A stretch of DNA of 23,027 bases from a virus. The stretch's first letter is position 1, and the number at the start of each line of letters is the position of its first letter. The notes below the pieces were generated by a model that searched no databases, had not been told where the DNA came from, and was given only the letters and a program-made list of their open reading frames with translations. Shown here one piece after another: positions 17,433-23,027 of this stretch. The DNA lies in IMG/VR virus record IMGVR_UViG_3300045912_000120, positions 1 to 23,027 of that record; one strand, 5' to 3'. The translations under genes and the position numbers were made by a program.

Positions 17433-18137
17433 ATGTATAAAATTTTAAGCGACGTAGATATAGAAAAGTATAATTACTTTCATCGAAGTGGTTATCACAT
17501 CAAGACATTGGACACATATCGGATGTATTCAGAAGACAAAACTGATAGTTACGTTCTAGTGGGTGTTAAGTCCATTGAACCCGAATTCAAATTCAGTTCT
17601 AAATCGGAGTTAAGTCATGTAGTCCGTTATATGAACGGAAGGAACACTATAACCAACCTAGCGAGCAATCATAATATATCCGTAGACGATGACACCAAAC
17701 TGGAAATATTAGAGCATCGTTATCAGACTAAAAGTATATTAGCACAATACGATGCGTATAGGAAAAATAAAAAAATAAATTTTAATTGGGTAGTTTTTGT
17801 ATATAACGATAACGTTTCATCCGTTTATGACGGAAGTGTGAAGCTAAATGAAATAAAAATTAGCAGATGTGCTTATCATTTACACCTTGAAATGAATAAA
17901 GAAAATGAAAGCACCGTGCTCGATGATAGTAATATCGCACACGTGTTTAAGCTAAAACACGACGGAGACGTGAAATCGGTTATCCATCTAAAAGGACATC
18001 TAGGAGGACAACAATCGAAACAAGTCATTGAATATGGTGATAGTTTCTGTGATATAATGACACGTATTATGAATAAGATATATGACATACCTGATAACAT
18101 CGAATCGAGATATGGGTACTTATTTAGAACTATATGA
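17433..18137 (+). CDS. Unknown 234-residue protein behind a host-type promoter
   Basis: ATG 17433 to TGA, followed two codons later by TAG. It is charged and soluble. Notable segments are KILSDVDIEKYNYFHRSGYHIKT, a DDDTKLEILEHRYQTK helix, FNWVVFVYNDNVSSVYDGSV and a histidine- and glycine-rich part (VIHLKGHLGGQQSKQ). I recognise no family. It is transcribed from its own consensus promoter against the direction of the late genes, so it is probably early. Its last 8 nt overlap the end of the convergent gene at 18130. Confidence 0.7.
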   Translation: MYKILSDVDIEKYNYFHRSGYHIKTLDTYRMYSEDKTDSYVLVGVKSIEPEFKFSSKSELSHVVRYMNGRNTITNLASNHNISVDDDTKLEILEHRYQTKSILAQYDAYRKNKKINFNWVVFVYNDNVSSVYDGSVKLNEIKISRCAYHLHLEMNKENESTVLDDSNIAHVFKLKHDGDVKSVIHLKGHLGGQQSKQVIEYGDSFCDIMTRIMNKIYDIPDNIESRYGYLFRTI

Positions 18138-18840
18138 ATTTAGATATCACCCAATTTCCAAGTATAAATGATATATCAACGCCCGTGCTGAGATGAGAAG
18201 GCTTAAAAAATAATTTTGGTAGCTCTTTCATACAGTAATAAAAGAAGTCTTGATTGTACTTTATATTATATCCAGACACATCAATGTTCACATTATCTAA
18301 AAATTCGGGTATATCTCTGTAATATTCTATATCATGATTAAGTCTAGTGTATTTTGACCACTGTTCTTTATTAGCGACTATCATAAAGTTCAATTCAACC
18401 TTTCTAAGTTTGAAATTGTTTATATAGTGTATCATGTAAAAGCGAATCAGTTCCACATCATCTATACTCAAATTGTATTCTACTGATACCGTACCGACAG
18501 ACACACGATTGTAATCAGATGGCGAAACCACATAATCATCGCTTATATTGCGAGAATTACTTGAGTTTTTAATTATTTTTTTATTTTGTCTATAATTATT
18601 CAACTCATCAACACACGAATCATTTTTAAGGATTCCGTGTGAATTTTTAATTGAAGAGTTAGGTGCAATATCAGAAAGAAATACATTAGAATGTAAGTCT
18701 TCTATATGAACTTTCAAATCGCTCCTTTTATCTAATTCACATATAATATATTTAAAATTAGAGTTAGTATTATTTAACATACTAGAAAGAATGAAGTTGA
18801 CATTCTTAAAAGTATCATCGTCAACTAATTTAATGTCCAT
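18130..18840 (-). CDS. Unknown 236-residue protein
   Basis: ATG 18840 to TAG, 12 nt after the gp55-like gene on the same strand, so probably co-transcribed with it. It is rich in Asn and Ser in the middle (NNYRQNKKIIKNSSNSRNISDD), probably a linker between two domains. The C-terminal part has VELIRFYMIHYINNFKLRKVELNF, EYYRDIPEFLDNVNIDVSGYN and ends ISFILGNWVISKFI. No motif is recognised. Its 3' end overlaps the convergent plus-strand gene by 8 nt. Confidence 0.65.
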   Translation of the reverse strand: MDIKLVDDDTFKNVNFILSSMLNNTNSNFKYIICELDKRSDLKVHIEDLHSNVFLSDIAPNSSIKNSHGILKNDSCVDELNNYRQNKKIIKNSSNSRNISDDYVVSPSDYNRVSVGTVSVEYNLSIDDVELIRFYMIHYINNFKLRKVELNFMIVANKEQWSKYTRLNHDIEYYRDIPEFLDNVNIDVSGYNIKYNQDFFYYCMKELPKLFFKPSHLSTGVDISFILGNWVISKFI

Positions 18841-18852
18841 GTGTGTATTTGA

Positions 18853-19362
18853 TTAAAACGAAAATAAACCTTCACCTTCGTTACCCCTTTCTATTGACAC
18901 ATAACCATTACACTCGTATTTTTTCTTACGATTAGTAATCTCATTAAAACCTCTAGCCATTCCTCTTTTGAATATCTCTGTATAGTAAGCGAAGGCGTTA
19001 TTGGATATGTTTATATCGAATGAGCGCCATCTTGTAAAAAGGGCATTGTATCCTTCTTGTAAACAATCCATCATATCATCTTTTGATTTGAAATCTTTAC
19101 CTTTCTTTCTTATGATATTCTTACCGAGTGCTATGAATATGCGTTCAAGTTCAGGTGTAAGTTGGTCTTGTTCTAAAGATTTCAAAGTCTCTTCTAGCAT
19201 CATCTTACCATCTATTGGAATGGTATAAGGCGAACGGGTACCTACACCTCTATTGGTTTTTGGTTTAGTTGCTTTTTTCTTTTTCTTAGGTGTTATCTGT
19301 GAATCAAATGTTTCCGTTTGATTGATAGACCGTTCTGTTTTTTCATTTTTTTCTGAAATCAT
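18853..19362 (-). CDS. 55: Late-transcription sigma factor, T4 gp55-like
   Basis: 169 residues (T4 gp55 is 185). After a lysine-rich N-terminus (PKKKKKATKPK), residues ~72-150 match gp55: IFIALGKNIIRKKGKDFKSK, DDMMDCLQEGYNALFTRWRSFD, NNAFAYYTEIFKRGMARGFNEI and NRKKKYE. This corresponds to the region-2-like part that binds core RNA polymerase and the TATAAATA late box. The end EGEGLFSF is acidic then hydrophobic, like the T4 gp55 tail that contacts the sliding clamp. It would direct host RNA polymerase to the late genes on the minus strand. It is divergent from the LRR cluster across a 122-bp AT-rich region. Confidence 0.85.
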   Translation of the reverse strand: MISEKNEKTERSINQTETFDSQITPKKKKKATKPKTNRGVGTRSPYTIPIDGKMMLEETLKSLEQDQLTPELERIFIALGKNIIRKKGKDFKSKDDMMDCLQEGYNALFTRWRSFDINISNNAFAYYTEIFKRGMARGFNEITNRKKKYECNGYVSIERGNEGEGLFSF

Positions 19363-19398
19363 TTATGATGGTGTGCTTATAGCTTTAATTTATTATAT

Positions 19399-19441
19399 TT
19401 TATTCAATCTAAAAGGTTATGTTTTAATAGTTTATTCAATC
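19399..19441. repeat. Pair of 11-bp direct repeats in the divergent promoter region
   Basis: TTTATTCAATC occurs at 19399-19409 and 19431-19441, a 32-bp (about three helical turns) spacing, between the gp55 start and the LRR-cluster promoter. It could be an operator pair; AT-rich chance is possible. Confidence 0.3.
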
Positions 19442-19449
19442 CAAATAAT

Positions 19450-19480
19450 TTGTATTTTTTAATCATTATCATTATATTTG
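19450..19480 (+). promoter_or_regulatory. Bacteroidota-type promoter TTG-N20-TATATTTG for the LRR cluster
   Basis: TTG at 19450-19452, exactly 20 nt, then TATATTTG at 19473-19480. ATG 19485 is only 4 nt after the box (leaderless), and ATG 19494 in the same frame would leave a very short leader. Confidence 0.8.
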
Positions 19481-19484
19481 TATA

Positions 19485-19946
19485 ATGATAATAATGACTG
19501 AAACCCTAAATGTTTTTCTAAACACTGTAGTTGGGTGTAATTCGTGGCATCTTAACAAAAAGACTGGTCTAATAGATACCGATTCAAGTGTTAATATAAT
19601 CGGTAACACTTTAATTTATGACTACAGAAATGATAACGGTATCTCTAATAAAAAGAAGAAAAGAAACAAGCAGATATTCGGTGTAGTAGGAGGTGATTTT
19701 TGTTACATACAAAGAATGGAAACCGAGATAACCCTACTACCAAAACACATAAAGGGAGATTTAATAGTCTATGGTTCTAATCTAAACAGAATAGATTCAG
19801 TTAAAAACATTATACTGGAAGGCGATTTTAAGATAAGACTAAGCGATATACCTAAAAAATTCCTAGAATTGATTATACAGGACTTAGAAGTTCTTATAAG
19901 TGAAGGGTTTAGTATAAAAGAAGCAGATATTAACTATTACACATGA
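19485..19946 (+). CDS. LRR-family paralogue lacking most repeats, with shifted C-terminus
   Basis: 153 residues from ATG 19485 (150 if ATG 19494 is used). The N-terminus (LNVFLNTVVGCNSWHLNKKTGLIDTD) matches the cap of the downstream genes (SFLDKVVSGKWSINSDTNLID). The end (RLSDIPKKFLELIIQDLEVLISEGF) matches their C-cap (DLSYIDKKYYHVIIPEIEELISKGI). Between the caps only one or two degenerate repeats remain (LPKHIKGDLIVYGSNLNRIDSV) plus a lysine-rich insert (KKKKRNKQ). At the end, 13 nt replace 12 nt of the family sequence, so TGA 19944 truncates the usual YKxIHYxNKLIxLL tail, which is still readable in the next frame. It is first behind the cluster promoter. It may still work as a short protein or be early in decay. 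Confidence 0.6.
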   Translation: MIIMTETLNVFLNTVVGCNSWHLNKKTGLIDTDSSVNIIGNTLIYDYRNDNGISNKKKKRNKQIFGVVGGDFCYIQRMETEITLLPKHIKGDLIVYGSNLNRIDSVKNIILEGDFKIRLSDIPKKFLELIIQDLEVLISEGFSIKEADINYYT

Positions 19947-19982
19947 AATCAATTCACTATACCAATAAACTAATTGACTTGT

Positions 19983-20629
19983 TATGGTGCTCAACAATAA
20001 ACAAAAGTCATTCCTTTAAAATGTAGCCATAGGAACATGGTAAATAAACCAAAATACAGGTTTAGTTAATGTAAAAGGTAATGTACTTATGTCAGATACG
20101 AGAATAAATGAAATACCTGTCAAATTTGGTAAAAATAACTGCTAGTTTCAATTGCTCATATAACCGATTGAATAGTCTGGTAGGTGTACCTCAATCAGTC
20201 GGTGGTTATTTCAATTACAGTGATAACAAATTAACTAACTTAAAAGAAGCGCCTAAATTGGTTAAGGGTAATTTTTATTGCAATAGTAATCAATAAACTA
20301 GTTTAGAAGGGTTACCCAAATCAGTCAGAGGTTATTTTTATTGCCATAATAACAAATTGTCTAATCTTATAGGAGCACCTAAATCAGTTGAGGGTGATTT
20401 TGATTGTTTAGATAACGAATTGATGACATTGGAAGGGGCACCCCAATTGGTTGGTGGTAATTTCCATATAAAATTAAGTTATATTGATAAAAAGTATTAC
20501 CATGTCTCCATACTCGAAATAGAAGACATGTTGGGAATGGGTATAAAATTTGATTATCCATATATTGCATTTGTCGAAAATTATTCTTTACTTTGTGATA
20601 TAAAGAAGTATACTATAATAATAAAATAA
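19983..20629 (+). pseudogene. Decayed LRR gene
   Basis: From ATG 19983 the sequence aligns with the intact genes (MVLNNKQKSFL against MKITNEQKSFL) but has TAA at codon 12, a second TAA where TCA is expected (TW-stop-IN against IWSIN), a one-base insertion near 20140 (A-rich run) and TTG to TAA at 20294-20296. Two open fragments remain (20108-20296 and 20357-20629), with repeats such as GVPQSVGGYFNYSDNKLTNL. The C-cap LSYIDKKYYHVSILEIEDML is recognisable. The sequence has drifted more than in the next two genes, so it is the oldest decaying member. Confidence 0.8.
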
Positions 20630-20639
20630 TAGAGGTATT

Positions 20640-21845
20640 ATGAAAAAAACTGATAGACAGAAGTCATTCCTTGACAAAGTAGTCTCTGGAAAATGGTCAA
20701 TCAATTCAGATACAAATCTGATTGATGTAGAAGGTAGTGTGGATATGTCACAAATGAATTTGACTGAAATACCTGTTAAATTTGGAAAAGTAACTGGTAA
20801 TTTATATTGTTCGATTAACCAATTGACTAGTTTGGATGGTGCACCACAATCAGTTGGAGGTTTTTTCAATTGCTCATATAACCAATTGACTAGTTTGGTA
20901 GGTGCACCTCAATCGGTAGGTGGTAATTTCATTTGCCATGAAAACCAATTGACTAGCTTAGAGGGAGCACCACAATCGGTAGGTGGTAATTTCATTTGCT
21001 ATGAAAACCAATTAACTAGCTTAGAGGGAGCACCACAATCAGTTGGAGAAGATTTCTATTGCTCATATAATCGATTGACTAGTCTAGTAGGTGCGCCCCA
21101 ATCAGTTGGGGGGGATTTCATTTGCCATCATAATAGATTGAATAGTTTGGTAGGTGCACCTCAATCAGTTGGGGGTGATTTCAATTGCTCATATAACCAA
21201 TTGACTAGTTTAGAAGGTGCACCTCAATCAATTAGGTGTATTTTCAATTGTTACCATAACCAATTGACTAGTCTGGATGGTTCACCTCAATCGGTAGGTG
21301 GTAATTTCATTTGCTATGAAAACCAATTGAATAGTTTGGTAGGTGCACCTCAATTAGTAGGTGGAGATTTCAATTGCCATCATAATAGATTGACTAGTTT
21401 AGAGTGAGCACCTCAATCAGTTGGGAGGGATTTCATTTGCCATCATAACCAATTGACTAGCTTAGAGGGAGCACCCCAATCAGTTGGAAGGGATTTCATT
21501 TGCTCATATAATCAATTGACTAGTTTAGAAGGTGCACCCCAATCAGTTAGGAGGGATTTCTATTGCCATCATAATAGATTGACTAGTTTGGTAGGTGCAC
21601 CTCAATCAGTTGGGGGTGGTTTCAGTTGCTCATATAACCAATTGACTAGTCTGGTAGGTGCACCTAAATCAGTTGGAGGTTTATTTTATATAGATTTAAG
21701 TTATATTGATAAAAAGTATTACCATGTCATTATACCCGAAATAGAAGAACTAATATCTAAAGGTATTAGACTATACAACCCAGATGAATACTATTACCCC
21801 TACAAAGAAATTCACTATAAAAATAAGTTGATTGAATTGTTATGA
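20640..21845 (+). pseudogene. LRR protein with 14 repeats, interrupted by a single TGA
   Basis: ATG 20640 opens a 401-codon frame with one in-frame TGA at 21405-21407. Structure: N-cap ~1-55, fourteen 21-residue repeats of the form [xx]NxLTSLxGAPQSVGGxFxC, and a C-cap (DLSYIDKKYYHVIIPEIEEL ... KLIELL). The TGA replaces the glycine codon GGA in repeat 10 (LTSLE-stop-APQSV). All other units and the rest of the frame are intact, so the lesion is recent or read through. As written, the 5' product is 255 residues and a 130-residue fragment could start at ATG 21453. Its true stop overlaps the next ATG (ATGA). The repeats form a parallel-beta solenoid typical of protein-binding LRRs. The protein has no signal peptide. 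Function unknown; host-protein binding or receptor interaction is only a guess. Confidence 0.8.
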
Positions 21846-22890
21846 AAATAACCAATGAACAGAAGTCATTCCTTGACAAAGTAGTCAATGGTATATGGTC
21901 AATCAATCCAAATACTGGTTTAACTGATGTAGAAGGTAGTGTGTATATGTCACGAATGAATTTGACAGAAATACCTATAAAATTCGGTGAAGTGACTGGT
22001 AATTTCGATTGCTCGATTAACCAATTGACTAGTCTGGAAGGAGCACCTCAATCAGTTGGCAGTAGTTTCTATTGTTATAAAAACAAATTGACTAGTCTGG
22101 AAGGAGCACCTCAATCAGTTGGCAGTGGTTTCTATTGTTATAAAAACAAATTGACTAGTTTGGATGGTGCACCACAATCAGTTGGGGGTGGTTTCGATTG
22201 CTCATATAACCGATTGACCCGTCTAATAAGAGCACCCCGATCAGTTGGGGAGGGTTTCTATTGCCAAGCAAACCAATTGAATAGTTTGGTAGGTGCACCT
22301 CAATCGGTAGGTGGTAATTTCATTTGCCATCAAAACCAATTGACTAGCTTAGAAGGAGCACCCCAATCAGTAGATGGAGATTTCATTTGCTATGATAACC
22401 AATTGACTAGTTTGGTAGGTGCACCACAATCAGTTGGGGAGGGTTTCTATTGCCAAGCAAACCAATTGAATAGTTTGGTAGGAGCACCACAATCAGTTAG
22501 GGGTGGTTTCAATTGCTCATATAACCAATTGACTAGTCTGGATGGTTCACCTCAATCAGTGGGTGGTGATTTCATTTGCCATGAAAACCAATTGACTAGT
22601 CTGGATGGTTCACCTCAATCAGTGGGTGGTGATTTCATTTGCTATGAAAACCAATTAACTAGCTTAGAGGGAGCACCACAATCAGTTGGAGAAGATTTCT
22701 ATTGCTCATATAATCGATTGACTAGTCTAGTAGGTGCGCCCCAATCAGTTGGGGGTGATTTCATTTGCCATCATAATAGATTGACTAGTTTGGTAGGTGC
22801 ACCTCAATCAGTTGGGGGTGATTTCAATTGCTCATATAACCAATTGACTAGTTTAGAAGGTGCACCCCAATCAATTGGAGTTTTATTTTA
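20811..22890 (+). repeat. Two arrays of 63-bp LRR-coding repeats
   Basis: Each array has 14 units of 63 bp, separated by a C-cap and N-cap of about 300 bp. Some runs are nearly identical between arrays: about 140 bp at 20998-21137 matches 22641-22780, including the rarer codons TTA and GCG. Adjacent duplicated units also occur (GATGGTTCACCTCAATCAGT units near 22550 and 22610). Unit exchange and gene conversion are implied. Confidence 0.85.
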
Positions 22891-23027
22891 TATAGATTTA
22901 AGTTATATTGATAAAAAGTATTACCATGTCATTATACCCGAAATAGAAGAACTAATATCTAAAGGTATCAATGTATACCAACCAGATGAGTATTATTACC
23001 CATATAAAGAATCATACTATAATAATA
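21842..23027 (+). CDS. LRR protein with 14 repeats, intact in the window (3' partial)
   Basis: ATG 21842 overlaps the previous stop, and the frame stays open for 395 codons to the window edge. N-cap MKITNEQKSFLDKVV and GIWSINPNTGLTDVEG, then EIPIKFGEVTGNFDC leads into fourteen 21-residue repeats and the C-cap (DLSYIDKKYYHVIIPEIEEL), ending in a tyrosine-rich DEYYYPYKESYYNN. By comparison with its neighbour only about 8 codons are missing. Repeat framework residues (N, L, SL, GAP, V, G, F, C) are nearly fixed. The two residues before Asn vary among SY, HE, YE, HH, HQ, YK, QA, YD and SI, and the residue between F and C among I, Y, N and D. These fall on the predicted beta-strand face. The cytoplasmic or virion location is unknown. 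Confidence 0.85.
   Translation, partial: MKITNEQKSFLDKVVNGIWSINPNTGLTDVEGSVYMSRMNLTEIPIKFGEVTGNFDCSINQLTSLEGAPQSVGSSFYCYKNKLTSLEGAPQSVGSGFYCYKNKLTSLDGAPQSVGGGFDCSYNRLTRLIRAPRSVGEGFYCQANQLNSLVGAPQSVGGNFICHQNQLTSLEGAPQSVDGDFICYDNQLTSLVGAPQSVGEGFYCQANQLNSLVGAPQSVRGGFNCSYNQLTSLDGSPQSVGGDFICHENQLTSLDGSPQSVGGDFICYENQLTSLEGAPQSVGEDFYCSYNRLTSLVGAPQSVGGDFICHHNRLTSLVGAPQSVGGDFNCSYNQLTSLEGAPQSIGVLFYIDLSYIDKKYYHVIIPEIEELISKGINVYQPDEYYYPYKESYYNN

Noticed and set aside
16698-21845. Genome-wide recoding of TGA to Trp (or Gly)
   Set aside because: The long late genes (capsid, protease-scaffold, portal) contain no in-frame TGA, whereas recoded phages usually use the recoded codon heavily in late genes. The two internal TGAs would need different residues (Trp-like and Gly). 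Reading TGA as sense would also fuse gp4 to the next gene.
20811-22890. CRISPR-like periodic array
   Set aside because: The 63-bp period is in frame and codes for 21-residue LRR units; there are no unique spacers between constant repeats.
19485-23027. Diversity-generating retroelement target
   Set aside because: No reverse transcriptase, template repeat or adenine-biased variation is visible in the window. Unit recombination explains the variation.

Overview
The window looks like part of the genome of a large T4-like myovirus that infects a Bacteroidota host. Five virion or late-regulation proteins are recognisable T4 relatives: major capsid protein (gp23), a prohead protease fused to its scaffold (gp21/gp22), portal (gp20), head-completion nuclease (gp4) and a late sigma factor (gp55). 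The front half of a gp43-type family B DNA polymerase is also present. The host call rests on three plus-strand promoters that each match the Bacteroidota housekeeping pattern TTG-N20-TATATTTG exactly, on the general lack of Shine-Dalgarno sequences, and on the AT-rich composition.

Layout. Positions 1-1379 hold a gene made of two fused copies of a small protein, a degraded stretch, and an unknown protein with a probable beta-sandwich tail, closed by an intrinsic terminator. Positions 1503-3973 hold a polymerase that stops just before motif B, followed by three small unknown genes. Positions 3974-4520 are a minus-strand stretch of very small, mostly frameshifted ORFs. From 19362 down to 4617 the minus strand carries the late block: gp55, an unknown, amidase (endolysin-type), an unknown, a calcineurin-like phosphoesterase, an unknown, gp4, an unknown in the gene-53 position, portal, a truncated second protease copy, protease-scaffold, capsid, then a strong terminator. 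Plus-strand genes interrupt this block at 11894-12057 and 16698-18137. The last 3.5 kb (19485-23027) is a plus-strand tandem family of leucine-rich-repeat (LRR) proteins in several states of decay.

How it fits together (inference). The plus-strand accessory genes probably use the host sigma factor early. The minus-strand morphogenesis genes are probably late and gp55-dependent; TATAAATA-like boxes precede several of them, and gp55 ends in an acidic-hydrophobic tail like a sliding-clamp contact. Portal, protease-scaffold and capsid build the prohead, gp4 completes the head, and the amidase could serve lysis.

The most unusual features are: two 14-unit LRR genes that look like mosaics of each other; a duplicated protease whose catalytic serine motif is changed; a polymerase gene split before motif B; an in-phase A_AAA_AAC slippery site joining two halves of a small protein; and genes interrupted by single in-frame TGA codons. 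Several small genes carry one-base homopolymer lesions, so assembly error must be excluded for each of those.
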